Assembly (NCBI RefSeq): GCF_025244685.1
Contig: NZ_CP104202.1
Coordinates: 746,323-810,322 of the forward strand
DNA: 64,000 nucleotides
Origin: Chlorobaculum sp. MV4-Y
GTDB lineage: Bacteria; Bacteroidota; Chlorobiia; Chlorobiales; Chlorobiaceae
Direction of reading: 5' to 3'
In this document: one piece after another, positions 8,118 to 16,964 of the stretch
Layout of the letters: every line of letters starts with the position of its first letter
Position numbering within the stretch: the stretch's first letter is position 1
Notes under the pieces: model-generated
What the model saw: the letters and a program-made list of their open reading frames with translations, nothing else
Databases searched by the model: none
Told to the model about the DNA's origin: nothing
Translations under genes and position numbers: made by a program

Positions 8118-8247
8118 GGTATTTCGGGTTTTAGTGGATGAGCTATTCGTAATGAAATCAGAGTTGATTGTTTTTATCTGTCCTTTGTGAACAGATCACT
8201 CCAGAAGGAGAATTTACTCTGCCTCTGTTAGAACCTGAGCGTGACAG

Positions 8248-9237
8248 TCAAAGTTCCGTCTCTTTCGGGGCGACGTGCCGCAGCCCCTTTTCGTGATGTT
8301 CGTAGGCGTTGATGATGTCCTTGACGAGGCGATGGCGTACTACGTCCGACTTGTCGAGGAACACGAAGCTGATGCCTTTGATTCCCTTGAGGATTTTCTG
8401 GGCGTTCATCAGTCCCGACTCCATCTCTTTCGGCAGGTCAACCTGGGTGACGTCGCCGGTGATGATCGCTTTCGAGTTGACCCCAAGCCTTGTCAGGCAC
8501 ATCATCATCTGTTTGCTCGACGCGTTCTGGGCCTCGTCGAGGATGATGAACGAGTTGTTCAGTGTGCGTCCGCGCATGTAGGCAAGCGGCACGATTTCGA
8601 TGACCCGGCGCTCGGTGAGGAACTTGAGCTTTTCGGCGGTCAGCATGTCCTGAAGCGCGTCGTAGAGTGGTCTCAGGTACGGATCGATCTTCTGGGCAAG
8701 GTCGCCGGGCAGGAATCCGAGGCTCTCGCCAGCCTCAACCGCTGGGCGGGCAAGCACGATGCGTTTGATTTTTTTCGCTTTCCACGCAGACACCGCGATG
8801 GCGACAGCCGTGTAAGTCTTTCCTGTACCTGCCGGGCCGATGGCGAAGACGATATCGTTTCCGGCGGCTTCGGCGACCATCCGGCGCTGCCCGTCGGTTT
8901 TGGCCTTGACGACGTAATCCTTTGTTTCGACGATCACGTCCTTGTCTCCGGAAAGGGCTGCCGATGGTCGGGAGACCGGTGAGAGCGCCAGACTGACGAG
9001 GGCGTTGACATCGTTTTCCAGTACTTCGCCGTGCTGGTCGGCCAGAAAGATGATCTCCCTGAAAATCTTTTCAATGGCGGTCAGATCGGGTTCGTCACCG
9101 CCGATGGTGATTTTCGCACCTCGCGCGTTGATGCGAATATCGGGGAAAGCTTCACGAACTTTTTTCAGATAGCTGTCGTATGGCCCGAAAACGATGACGG
9201 GTTCGATCCCTTCGAATTCGATCGTTTTTTCAGTCAA
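8248..9237 (-). CDS. phoH: PhoH-family ATPase
   Basis: The 329-residue protein has an N-terminal KH-like region followed by a PhoH ATPase domain with Walker A GPAGTGKT, Walker B FIILDEAQ and a VTQVDLP sensor region. PhoH-like proteins are cytoplasmic ATPases linked to RNA metabolism and phosphate-starvation regulons; they often sit next to ybeY, which is absent here. hldD lies immediately upstream on the same strand with an 18-base gap, so the two are probably cotranscribed. Confidence 0.9.
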   Translation of the reverse strand: MTEKTIEFEGIEPVIVFGPYDSYLKKVREAFPDIRINARGAKITIGGDEPDLTAIEKIFREIIFLADQHGEVLENDVNALVSLALSPVSRPSAALSGDKDVIVETKDYVVKAKTDGQRRMVAEAAGNDIVFAIGPAGTGKTYTAVAIAVSAWKAKKIKRIVLARPAVEAGESLGFLPGDLAQKIDPYLRPLYDALQDMLTAEKLKFLTERRVIEIVPLAYMRGRTLNNSFIILDEAQNASSKQMMMCLTRLGVNSKAIITGDVTQVDLPKEMESGLMNAQKILKGIKGISFVFLDKSDVVRHRLVKDIINAYEHHEKGLRHVAPKETEL

Positions 9238-9255
9238 AAGTTTTTTCCCGTTTTG

Positions 9256-10254
9256 TTATTGCCGTCCAAGAGTCGATGTATCCAGATGCGGCGCGGGCTT
9301 GCTCAGATAGTTCTGCACATAATCTCGCACTCCCTCTTCGAGCGGCGTCATCTGGCCGGTGTAGCCAGCTTGCCTGAGATGGGCGGAGTCCGCACAGGTA
9401 TAATACTGGTATTTGTCCCGAATCGTTTCGGGCATATCGATAAACTCGATGCTGACGGGGCGCTCCATTGCCGTAAAAGTCGCCGTGACCAGATCCCTGA
9501 AGCTGCGCGCCTGTCCGGTGCCGATGTTGAACAGTCCCGTTGCCGAGGGCGTTTCGAGCAGCCATAGCATGATTCGCGTGCAATCCTTCACATAGACGAA
9601 GTCCCGCATCTGCTCACCATCGGCGTACTGGGGATTGTGCGATCTGAAGAGCCTTACCTTGCCATTGTCGCCGATCTGGTGGAACGCCTTGAAGACGACG
9701 CTGGTCATGTCCTCTTTGTGATATTCGTTGGGACCGTAGACGTTAAAGAACTTGAGCCCCGCCGCTTTTTCAAGGATGCCGTTGCGCAGTGCCCAGCAGT
9801 CGAACAGATGCTTCGAGTAGCCGTACATGTTGAGTGGCCTGAGCCGGTCGAGCGCCTCGATGCCGTCACTGTATCCTTCGGAGCCATCACCGAAGGTTGC
9901 CGCGCTGGAGGCGTAGATGAAACGCGCATCCTTTCTGGCGCACCATGAAGCGAGCATCTTCGAGTATTCGTAGTTGTTGCGAAGCAGAAGGTTGGCGTCC
10001 TGTTCGGTGGTGGAGCTGATGGCTCCCATGTGAATCACGGCGTCGATTTTGGGGAGGCGGTCGTGTTCGAGCAGGTCGGACAGGTCGTCCTTGTGGATGA
10101 AATCGGTGTAGCGGAGACCCCTGAGGTTGAGCCATCTCCCCTCGGACGCTCTTCCGAGGTCATCGACGATGAGTACCTCATTGGTGCCGTTGCGGTTGAG
10201 CTCCCAGAGCATGGCGCTTCCGATGAAGCCGGCGCCGCCGGTTATGATAATCAT
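9256..10254 (-). CDS. hldD: ADP-L-glycero-D-manno-heptose 6-epimerase
   Basis: The 332-residue short-chain dehydrogenase-type protein starts with the NADP-binding motif TGGAGFIGS and has the YGYSKHLFD catalytic Tyr/Lys motif and FNVYGPNEYHK, typical of HldD/RfaD. It converts ADP-D-glycero- to ADP-L-glycero-manno-heptose for the LPS inner core. The full family length is present. It is the first gene of a probable two-gene unit with phoH. Confidence 0.9.
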   Translation of the reverse strand: MIIITGGAGFIGSAMLWELNRNGTNEVLIVDDLGRASEGRWLNLRGLRYTDFIHKDDLSDLLEHDRLPKIDAVIHMGAISSTTEQDANLLLRNNYEYSKMLASWCARKDARFIYASSAATFGDGSEGYSDGIEALDRLRPLNMYGYSKHLFDCWALRNGILEKAAGLKFFNVYGPNEYHKEDMTSVVFKAFHQIGDNGKVRLFRSHNPQYADGEQMRDFVYVKDCTRIMLWLLETPSATGLFNIGTGQARSFRDLVTATFTAMERPVSIEFIDMPETIRDKYQYYTCADSAHLRQAGYTGQMTPLEEGVRDYVQNYLSKPAPHLDTSTLGRQ

Positions 10255-10310
10255 GCAAAAAAGTCAAATGGTTGACAGGCAAAAAAATATACGCCCGTCT
10301 CGCCGGAAAA

Positions 10311-10345
10311 GCAAAAGGCCAGCCCGTAAACGAGCCGGCCCTTTA
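10311..10345 (-). terminator. Terminator of the sigma-like gene
   Basis: On the minus strand GGCCGGCTCG and CGGGCTGGCC pair around TTTA, followed by TTTTGCTTTT. It lies 25-55 bases after the stop of the gene ending at 10367. Confidence 0.7.
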
Positions 10346-10366
10346 CCGAGGAGTTTGAGGAGAATT

Positions 10367-10786
10367 TCAGGCAGATACTCTCATGAGATTGTCGTGAGCG
10401 AAGAACTTACGGCCCCAGAAGAGCCAGAACCTGACCGTTTCTACCGGCTTGCCGATGATATCCGAAATCTGCGAGTGTCTCATGCCGGTCAGCTCAGACA
10501 GGAGCACCGAAAGTTTGATGTCTGCAGCCCACTGCTTCAGTGAGTCGATCATGCCGCCATTGTTCCCGGTGGTTTCGCGTATGTCGAGATCGGCACTTTG
10601 CCCATACGCATCGATATAACAATCGCGGAAGGTCTTGAGCACTTCGGTTTCAGGTGCCTGAAGATCGGCATTCAGACACGTGTTGCTTACCAGCTCGTTC
10701 GATGCTTTCTCACTGCCGGTCATCCAGTAGGCAAGGCTGTATATGTCGTCGATCAGGTCCAGCGGGGTTTTCTTGATCTCTATCAT
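10367..10786 (-). CDS. Sigma-70/ECF-like protein, divergent
   Basis: The 139-residue protein resembles a shortened ECF sigma factor. Residues 15-40 (YSLAYWMTGSEKASNELVSN) match the region 2.1-2.2 pattern of a Tyr/Leu-rich helix, MTG and an acidic helix. Residues 90-130 (LLSELTGMRHSQISDIIGKPVETVRFWLFWGRKFF) match the region 4 helix-turn-helix including the TVRxxLxxGRK ending. The linker is short and several normally charged positions are altered. It could be a real small sigma factor, an anti-sigma-like decoy or a remnant. It is a single gene with its own terminator. Confidence 0.55.
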   Translation of the reverse strand: MIEIKKTPLDLIDDIYSLAYWMTGSEKASNELVSNTCLNADLQAPETEVLKTFRDCYIDAYGQSADLDIRETTGNNGGMIDSLKQWAADIKLSVLLSELTGMRHSQISDIIGKPVETVRFWLFWGRKFFAHDNLMRVSA

Positions 10787-10968
10787 GGTAGCTCCTTGTT
10801 CGTTTAGATAAAAAGGATAATTTTAGTCCTTTTTTAATGTAGTGAAAAAAATCCCCTGTCCAGTTTTTTTCACGAAAAATGCAAAAAATCGTTTCTTGGA
10901 TGGTGCCGCGCTCGATGTTCTGACGGCACACATTTTATTTGACGTCGAAAACCGGAAAATCAATCACC

Positions 10969-12036
10969 ATGAAAAGAGATCTCAGGGCCATACTCAATCC
11001 CGCTCTGGAGCATATCGAGACTTATAAGGTCGAGGGTGGCCAGGAGGCTGAGGTCAAGCTGAACCAGAACGAGAACCCCTTCGATCTGCCCTCGTGGCTC
11101 AAGGACAAAATTCTCGACCAGTTCCGCCTGGAGCCCTGGAACCGCTATCCCGATATTCTGCCTTACCGTGGTATGGCGGCCTATGCGTCGTTTCTTGGCG
11201 TGTCGCCGGAGTCGGTGATCATGAGCAATGGCTCGAACGAGATGCTCTACACCATCTTCATGGCTTGCCTCGGCGCTGGTCGCAAGGTGCTCATTCCCGA
11301 GCCTTCGTTTTCGCTCTACGACAAGCTGGCGCGTCTCCAGCAGGCCGAGGTTGTCGAGGTGCTGATGCATGACGATCTCTCCTTTGACGTCGATGCGATT
11401 ATCGAAGCCGCCAGGCGCGAGAAGGTTGATTTTATCGTACTCTCCACGCCGAACAATCCGACCAGCAAGTCGCTGACGCACAGCCAGATCGAACGCATTG
11501 TCGATGCTGCCGACGCCATCGTGCTGGTTGACGAAGCTTACGTCGAGTTCTCACGGGAGCAGTCAGCGCTTGACCTGATCGGCCGTTACCCGAACCTGAT
11601 TGTGCTACGTACCATGTCCAAAGCGCTTGCGCTCGCCGGAATGCGTATCGGCTTCGCGATTGCCAATCCGGAGCTGCTGGCTGAAATCTCCAAACCGAAG
11701 ATTCCCTTCGCCTCCAGCCGACTGGCCGAAATCACCCTGCTAGAGGTGCTCCAAAACTATTCCCTCGTGACCGACGCCGTGAAGTACATCCTCGGCGAGC
11801 GAGCGCGCATCGAGGCGGAGTTGGCAGGAATTCCTGGCGTCTATACCTTCGAGAGCGACACCAACTTCCTCATCATCCGCGTCGCTAACGCATCCGAGGT
11901 GTTCAGAAAGCTGAAAGAGGCTGGAGTGCTGGTTCGGAACGTATCGAGCTACCCGCTCATGGAGAACTGCCTCCGCTTCAACGTCGGTATCAAGGAGGAG
12001 AATGACCGCTTGCTGGAGCTGCTGAAAAATCTCTGA
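10969..12036 (+). CDS. hisC: Histidinol-phosphate aminotransferase
   Basis: The 355-residue PLP-dependent fold type I aminotransferase has KLNQNENPFD near the N-terminus, STPNNPTSKS, DEAYVEFS and the PLP-lysine motif TMSKALALAGMRIGF. It makes L-histidinol phosphate from imidazole-acetol phosphate and glutamate in histidine biosynthesis. The ATG at 10969 gives the standard N-terminus (MKRDLRAILNPAL). The next gene starts one base after its stop. Confidence 0.92.
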   Translation: MKRDLRAILNPALEHIETYKVEGGQEAEVKLNQNENPFDLPSWLKDKILDQFRLEPWNRYPDILPYRGMAAYASFLGVSPESVIMSNGSNEMLYTIFMACLGAGRKVLIPEPSFSLYDKLARLQQAEVVEVLMHDDLSFDVDAIIEAARREKVDFIVLSTPNNPTSKSLTHSQIERIVDAADAIVLVDEAYVEFSREQSALDLIGRYPNLIVLRTMSKALALAGMRIGFAIANPELLAEISKPKIPFASSRLAEITLLEVLQNYSLVTDAVKYILGERARIEAELAGIPGVYTFESDTNFLIIRVANASEVFRKLKEAGVLVRNVSSYPLMENCLRFNVGIKEENDRLLELLKNL

Positions 12037-12037
12037 G

Positions 12038-12580
12038 ATGGCAAGTTTCAGGCAGTTGGCGGGTGAAGAGATGGGGCGGCTGACGCCTGAGACCTATGGT
12101 GCAACCGACCGTCATCCGGTGACGCTCATGCTACACAACATCCGCAGCATGTGGAACGTCGGCGCCATGTTCCGGACAGCCGACGCGGCGGGCATCGAGG
12201 AGATCGTCATCACCGGTTACACGGCCACGCCGCCCCGCAAGGAGATCGACAAGACCGCGCTCGGCGCGCAGGAGACGGTTCCGTGGCGACACTTCGCTGA
12301 TCCGGTCGAGGCCATCACGGTACTGAAAGGGGAGGGTAAAAAGATTTTCGGACTTGAAATCGCCGAGAACAGCCGAAGCTACAGTTCGCTGACGGCGGAC
12401 GATTTTCCGCTGGCGCTGATCGTGGGCAACGAGGTCGAGGGTATTGGCGACGCGCTGCTCAGCCACTGCGACGGTGTGATCGAGATTCCGCAATATGGCG
12501 TGAAGCATTCACTGAACGTGGCGGTGGCTGCCGGAGTGGCGCTTTTCGAGTGCGTTCGGGTGTTCAGGAAGCATGGTTGA
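12038..12580 (+). CDS. TrmH/SpoU-family RNA 2'-O-methyltransferase
   Basis: The 180-residue protein contains the three SPOUT motifs: HNIRSMWNVGAMFRTADAAG, ALIVGNEVEGI and EIPQYGVKHSLNVAVAAG. It would methylate a ribose 2'-OH in tRNA or rRNA using S-adenosylmethionine, bound in a trefoil knot. It lacks the N-terminal substrate-binding domain of RlmB, so the target RNA is uncertain. It is adjacent to hisC, probably by cotranscription only. Confidence 0.88.
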   Translation: MASFRQLAGEEMGRLTPETYGATDRHPVTLMLHNIRSMWNVGAMFRTADAAGIEEIVITGYTATPPRKEIDKTALGAQETVPWRHFADPVEAITVLKGEGKKIFGLEIAENSRSYSSLTADDFPLALIVGNEVEGIGDALLSHCDGVIEIPQYGVKHSLNVAVAAGVALFECVRVFRKHG

Positions 12581-12701
12581 ACTTTTACGGGCCTTACGGG
12601 TTTCTTCTTTTTATTTGTTGTATATTCAGGACGGATTTTAGTGTCTCTGATCTTTTTTTCCGGTTGTTCCCTCATTACTGTTCCTTATCTGTAACCTTGC
12701 C

Positions 12702-13535
12702 ATGCTACACTACAAAACACATGTGATTGCCGAAGATGCTCCGTGGGTGGTGTTCGTGCATGGTGCCGGAGGAAGCTCCTCCATCTGGTTTTTGCAGATC
12801 AAGGAGTTCGTCAAACACTTCAACGTCCTTCTGGTCGATCTTCGCGGCCACGGTCGCTCCAAGCATATCACCACGTCCAAAGAGGTGCGGCATTACAACT
12901 TCGAGGTGATCACGCGCGACATCATCGAGGTGCTCGACGCCCTGCAAATCCAGCAGGCGCATTTCATCGGTATCTCTCTTGGCACCATCATCATCAGAAA
13001 TCTCGGCGAGCTGTCCCCGGAGCGGGTGGCGTCGATGGTGATGGGGGGCGCGATCATCCGCCTCAATGTGCGGGCCAAGGTTCTGGTGGCTGTCGGCAAT
13101 TTTTTCAAAAGCCTGGTGCCTTACATGTGGCTCTACAGTTTCTTCGCGTGGATTATCATGCCAAAAGCCCGCCACCGCAAGTCCCGCATCATGTTCGTGA
13201 ACGAAGCCAAGAAGGTTGCGCAGAAGGAGTTCATGCGCTGGTTCACGCTCACCTACGAACTCAATCCGCTGCTCAAATATTTTGAAGAGAAGGATACCGG
13301 CATTCCGACGCTCTATCTCATGGGCGACGAGGATTACATGTTCTTGCCGGCGGTCGAGTATATTGTCAACCGCCACACCAATTCCTACCTTCAGGTCATC
13401 AGCAATTCGGGGCATGTTTGCAACATTGACCAGCCCCAGGAGTTCAATTCACGCGCGATCAAATTCCTCTGTAACGTCAGCTTGCAGTCTCTGCCCGAAA
13501 GTGTTGACACCATGCCTCAACTCGCCGCTGTTTAA
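12702..13535 (+). CDS. Alpha/beta-hydrolase
   Basis: The 277-residue protein has the alpha/beta-hydrolase oxyanion motif VHGAGGSSS, the nucleophile elbow GISLGT, a likely acid at GDEDYMF and the catalytic His at SGHVCNID. A hydrophobic cap segment (FFKSLVPYMWLYSFFAWIIM) suggests membrane association or a lipophilic substrate. The substrate is unknown. Its last 4 bases overlap the convergent pth gene. Confidence 0.85.
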   Translation: MLHYKTHVIAEDAPWVVFVHGAGGSSSIWFLQIKEFVKHFNVLLVDLRGHGRSKHITTSKEVRHYNFEVITRDIIEVLDALQIQQAHFIGISLGTIIIRNLGELSPERVASMVMGGAIIRLNVRAKVLVAVGNFFKSLVPYMWLYSFFAWIIMPKARHRKSRIMFVNEAKKVAQKEFMRWFTLTYELNPLLKYFEEKDTGIPTLYLMGDEDYMFLPAVEYIVNRHTNSYLQVISNSGHVCNIDQPQEFNSRAIKFLCNVSLQSLPESVDTMPQLAAV

Positions 13536-14095
13536 CAGACCTGCCCGTTATATTTTGTCATTGCATGTTCGACGCCCAGCGAGGCGAAGTCGAGCACTGC
13601 GTTGGCGCACACCGGCATCACCTTGTCGATGCATTTGCGCTCTTCAGCTGTAAATTTCGACAGCACAAACGACGAGAGTGAGGCGGGCATGTTTTCTCCG
13701 CCAACCCCGACGCGCAGCCGCGCGAACTCCTCGCTGCCGAGGCTCTGGATGATGTGCTTCAGTCCGTTCTGTCCGCCCGCCGAACCTTTCGCCCGAATCC
13801 GTATGGTACCCAGCGGAATGTTCACATCGTCGCAAATCACCAGTAAGTCCTCCCGCTGGATTTTCCAGAAATTCATCGCCGCCACGACGGCATGACCCGA
13901 CAGGTTCATGTAGGTCATCGGCTTGACAAGAATCAGCGGCCCGCCGGGCGCGGCGATTTTCGTGAACCGGAAATTGCCCTTGCCCGACGAAAACGGCGAG
14001 CTTCCCGCAAGATGGTCGATGACGTCGAAGCCGATATTATGCCTCGTTGCCGCATGCCGAAGTTCCGGGTTGCCAAGGCCGACGATAAGTTTCAT
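13532..14095 (-). CDS. pth: Peptidyl-tRNA hydrolase
   Basis: The 187-residue protein begins MKLIVGLGNPE and has HNIGFDVID (catalytic His region), KPMTYMNLSG and the C-terminal GGQNGLKHI motif, all typical of bacterial Pth. It recycles tRNA from prematurely released peptidyl-tRNA. It is a single gene here, with a 3' end that overlaps the convergent hydrolase by 4 bases. Confidence 0.95.
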   Translation of the reverse strand: MKLIVGLGNPELRHAATRHNIGFDVIDHLAGSSPFSSGKGNFRFTKIAAPGGPLILVKPMTYMNLSGHAVVAAMNFWKIQREDLLVICDDVNIPLGTIRIRAKGSAGGQNGLKHIIQSLGSEEFARLRVGVGGENMPASLSSFVLSKFTAEERKCIDKVMPVCANAVLDFASLGVEHAMTKYNGQVC

Positions 14096-14191
14096 GCGCG
14101 TTTCAGAAGTGTTCAGTTTGTGATTTGGTGCCGGAATATAAGAACGTCAGCGTGGAGCGGGAAATCATGAAGAATCAGAAATGATTTGCAT

Positions 14192-14222
14192 AAAAAAAGG
14201 GAGCGTTTCCGCCCCCTTTTTG
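14192..14222 (-). terminator. Terminator of the hdr-flx operon
   Basis: On the minus strand AAAAAGGGGGCG pairs with CGCTCCCTTTTT around GAAA and ends in a T run. It lies about 20-50 bases after the flxA stop. Confidence 0.85.
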
Positions 14223-14239
14223 TCCATTTTTCAAATTCT

Positions 14240-15106
14240 TTAAAGATCCGCTTGTGGCATGGCCTGCACTTCGGCGGCGGTGAAGACCGGACCCTCTTTG
14301 CAGATGTATACTGAGCCGACGTTGCAGCGGCCGCATTTGCCTACGCCGCATTTCATGCGGTTTTCAAGCGTGGTGTAAACGTTTTCTGCCGTGAACCCGA
14401 GTTTTTCGAGCGCTGCGAGCGTGAACTTGATCATGATCGGCGGCCCACAGAGCACGGCAATGGTGTTCTCCGGTGACGGGGCGGCTTGCTCCAGCACCGT
14501 CGGCACGAAGCCGACGTGATCCTGCCAGTCCGGGGTTTCGCCTCCGGGATCGACCGTGAGCACGAGACGCACGTCGTCGCGCTGTTTCCATTCGTCGAGC
14601 TCGTTCTTATAGACGAGGTCGGCCACGGTTCTCGCGCCATAGACAATCGTCACGTCCTTGTACTTTTCCCGCTGGTCGAGGCACGACCAGATGACGCTGC
14701 GCGTCGGGGGAAGGGCAATGCCGCCTGCGATGAAGAGCAGGTTTTTGCCTTCAAAGCCTTCGATCGGAAAGCGGTTGCCGTACGGGCCGCGGAAGGTCAC
14801 GATGTCGCCTGCGTCGGTGTTGGCGAGCGTCGAAGTGACGCGCCCTGACTGCCGGAAGGTACATTCGATGTACTCCTTGCGGGTCTCCGGGCTGGCGACG
14901 CAGAAGGTGCTTTCGCCCTCGCCGAAGACGCCGTAGAGGCCGAACATACCGGTTCGGTAATTAGCCTTGAAGAACTCGTGATCCTCCTCTTTGACGAATT
15001 CAAGCCTGAGCGTGTTGACGCCGGGGGCTTCCTGACGCTTCGACACAACCCGCATCGGAAACGGGCTGTAGATCATGTCGTGGGTATGGTATCGGTCTTG
15101 TGTCAC
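14240..15106 (-). CDS. flxA: FlxA-like FAD/NAD(P)-binding oxidoreductase subunit
   Basis: The protein of about 288 residues has a ferredoxin-reductase-type FAD domain, a nucleotide domain (FIAGGIALPPTRSV, VLCGPPIMIKF) and a C-terminal [2Fe-2S] motif MKCGVGKCGRCNVG. This is the layout of sulfhydrogenase gamma, AsrB and FlxA. In the FlxABCD-HdrABC complex (established in Desulfovibrio) FlxA oxidises NADH and feeds electrons to HdrA. A GTG at 15106 overlaps the upstream stop as GTGA and is the likely start; the ATG at 15076 is an alternative. It is the last gene of the operon. Confidence 0.8.
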   Translation of the reverse strand: MTQDRYHTHDMIYSPFPMRVVSKRQEAPGVNTLRLEFVKEEDHEFFKANYRTGMFGLYGVFGEGESTFCVASPETRKEYIECTFRQSGRVTSTLANTDAGDIVTFRGPYGNRFPIEGFEGKNLLFIAGGIALPPTRSVIWSCLDQREKYKDVTIVYGARTVADLVYKNELDEWKQRDDVRLVLTVDPGGETPDWQDHVGFVPTVLEQAAPSPENTIAVLCGPPIMIKFTLAALEKLGFTAENVYTTLENRMKCGVGKCGRCNVGSVYICKEGPVFTAAEVQAMPQADL

Positions 15107-16116
15107 CTCGGTAAATTTGTAATCGCTTGCAGAGTTTCGGTAATACCCATGTCCACCGGGCACTGGCGGGTGCAGCGGCCACAGCCGGTGCAACTGTTGA
15201 CGCCGAACTTGCCGCGGTAGTAGCTGAACTTGTGCATGATGCGCTGTCGCCACCGGGTCGATTGCGTGTTTCTCGGATTGTGGCCGGAGGTGTGCATCGT
15301 GAAGAGCGGGAAGGAGCAACTGTCCCAGTTTTTGCGACGGATGCCCTGATAGGTGTCGCCCTCGTCCTGGATGTCGAAGCAGTGGCAGGTGGGGCAGAGG
15401 AAGGTGCAGCTTCCGCAGCCGACGCAGCGCAGGGCGATGTCTTTCCAGAACTGGCTTTCGAAGTTCTCCTTGTCGCCGAGCCACGCCATCACCTTTTCGA
15501 GATCGAACTTTTCTGCGACCTGCGGCAGGGGTGCCGCTTCAGCGGAACTCTCCTGCAAGAGCGACGAAATGGTGTCGAGAAGCGCCGTGCCCCGGTCGGT
15601 CATCGCCTCGACCTGCCAGCCGCTGCCGTCCGAGAGCGGGCGGAGCATCACGTCTGCGCCTTTGGTGCTGTCGGGCGAGAGCTTCACCGAGGTGCACATG
15701 CAGAAGTCGTCGGCCTGCGAGCAGGCGATGGTGACGATCACCGAGTTGTTGCGGCGTTTGAACCAGTAGTCGTCCTTGTAGTCCCATCCGAAAAGTGGGT
15801 CGTCAATGGCGAGGCCCGAAGCGTCGCATGGGCGGACGCCGAAGAAGACTCGCTTCTGTTCGGGCGGCGTCATGGTTTCGCTGTCGATCTGCTGCTTGCT
15901 GATCTTGTACTTGATGAGCGGCTCGGTCTGCGGGAAAAACTGATCCTTGATGGTGCGCTCGGTCAGCACGAGGTCGAGGACCATGTCGCTGGCTTTCTGA
16001 ACCTCGCCGAAGGTGCTCATTTCGTGGCGCTTCACGGGCGCGAGCACGCTGAATCCGGCTTTTTGCCACGCGCCAAGGCAGTCGTCGAGTTTATTCTTGG
16101 GAAGTATTCTGGTCAT
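15103..16116 (-). CDS. flxB: FlxB-like 4Fe-4S dicluster protein
   Basis: The 337-residue protein resembles sulfhydrogenase beta and anaerobic sulfite reductase A. A conserved GVRPCDASGL region and ACSQADDFCMCTS lie in the middle. The C-terminal third carries two cluster motifs, CVGCGSCTFLCPTC and CTGCGRCTRQCPVD. It is a cytoplasmic electron-wiring subunit, placed between FlxA and FlxC in the same order as in known flx-hdr loci. It overlaps flxA by 4 bases and follows flxC after 14 bases. Confidence 0.75.
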   Translation of the reverse strand: MTRILPKNKLDDCLGAWQKAGFSVLAPVKRHEMSTFGEVQKASDMVLDLVLTERTIKDQFFPQTEPLIKYKISKQQIDSETMTPPEQKRVFFGVRPCDASGLAIDDPLFGWDYKDDYWFKRRNNSVIVTIACSQADDFCMCTSVKLSPDSTKGADVMLRPLSDGSGWQVEAMTDRGTALLDTISSLLQESSAEAAPLPQVAEKFDLEKVMAWLGDKENFESQFWKDIALRCVGCGSCTFLCPTCHCFDIQDEGDTYQGIRRKNWDSCSFPLFTMHTSGHNPRNTQSTRWRQRIMHKFSYYRGKFGVNSCTGCGRCTRQCPVDMGITETLQAITNLPR

Positions 16117-16130
16117 GCTTGTCCGGATGC

Positions 16131-16961
16131 TTAAAGAATGAAGGTCTCGGGGTCGTCCTGCTTGAAGCTCGCGAGCACCGGTTTCTGGTCGCTGTTTTCG
16201 CCAGCGACGTAATCGAAGGCGCTGCGCACCTCCTTGCCCATGCGGTAGTTGACGAGCCGGAGCGGGATGTTCACCGGGCAGGCGCGGTCGCACGCGCCAC
16301 AGGCTGCGCAGCGTCCGGCCAGGTGGAAGGCGCGGACGAGGTTCCATTCGAAGTTGCCGAGGGTGTGCGACGAGGTGCTGATCCACTGCGGCTGGTTGAC
16401 GTCCACGATGCAGCGGCGGCAGTAGCACATCGGGCAGACCTGGCGGCAGGCGTAGCACTTGATGCACTTCGAGAACTCCTCTTTCCAGTACTCGAAACGC
16501 TCTTCCGCGCTCATCGCTTCGATTTTTTCGGCGGCTTCGATGACGTGTGGCGGTGGCGTGTGGTTTCGGATTTTTTCGCCAATGCTGAAATCCGAAATGT
16601 TTCGTCCTTCGAGTGGTACGACATCCTTGCCGTTCTCGATGGCGTAACCGAGAATCACCACCTGCTCCGGCTTGAGCTGGGCTTCGGAGATGAGAATATT
16701 GACGCTGCGGATGCCGTCCGGTTTGAGGAAAACCCCGACTTTCTTGCCGTCCGAAAGCAAGCCTTCGGCGACCAGATAAGTCGAGAGGTTGGCGATGCAG
16801 GCCGCGTCGAGCACGAACTTCTCGGCCTCTTCGGGCGTGCGGGCGAAGAGTGGACGGCGGCGGTCGGCGGTCGAACCTGCGCCGAAGCCGATGACCAGCT
16901 TCACCTCGCCAGACGAGAGCAACGCGGCGGCTTCACTTCTGTATTGTTCCTGTATTCCCAT
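16131..16961 (-). CDS. flxC: FlxC-like iron-sulfur protein
   Basis: The 276-residue protein has an N-terminal domain with GFGAGSTADRRRP. Two Cys-rich motifs follow in the second half: CIKCYACRQVCPMCYCRRC, unusually dense in Cys, and CAACGACDRACPVN. It probably carries two [4Fe-4S] clusters that link FlxB and FlxD or Hdr. It lies 3 bases after flxD, which supports translational coupling. The assignment rests on domain layout and position. Confidence 0.7.
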   Translation of the reverse strand: MGIQEQYRSEAAALLSSGEVKLVIGFGAGSTADRRRPLFARTPEEAEKFVLDAACIANLSTYLVAEGLLSDGKKVGVFLKPDGIRSVNILISEAQLKPEQVVILGYAIENGKDVVPLEGRNISDFSIGEKIRNHTPPPHVIEAAEKIEAMSAEERFEYWKEEFSKCIKCYACRQVCPMCYCRRCIVDVNQPQWISTSSHTLGNFEWNLVRAFHLAGRCAACGACDRACPVNIPLRLVNYRMGKEVRSAFDYVAGENSDQKPVLASFKQDDPETFIL

Positions 16962-16964
16962 TGA

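Noticed and set aside
8176-8197. ATCTGT/ACAGAT hairpin downstream of phoH as a terminator
   Set aside because: On the phoH strand it is followed by A rather than T residues.
15127-16964. Long plus-strand frames opposite flxB and flxC
   Set aside because: Composition is that of antisense frames in GC-rich DNA, and the minus-strand proteins carry intact Fe-S motifs.
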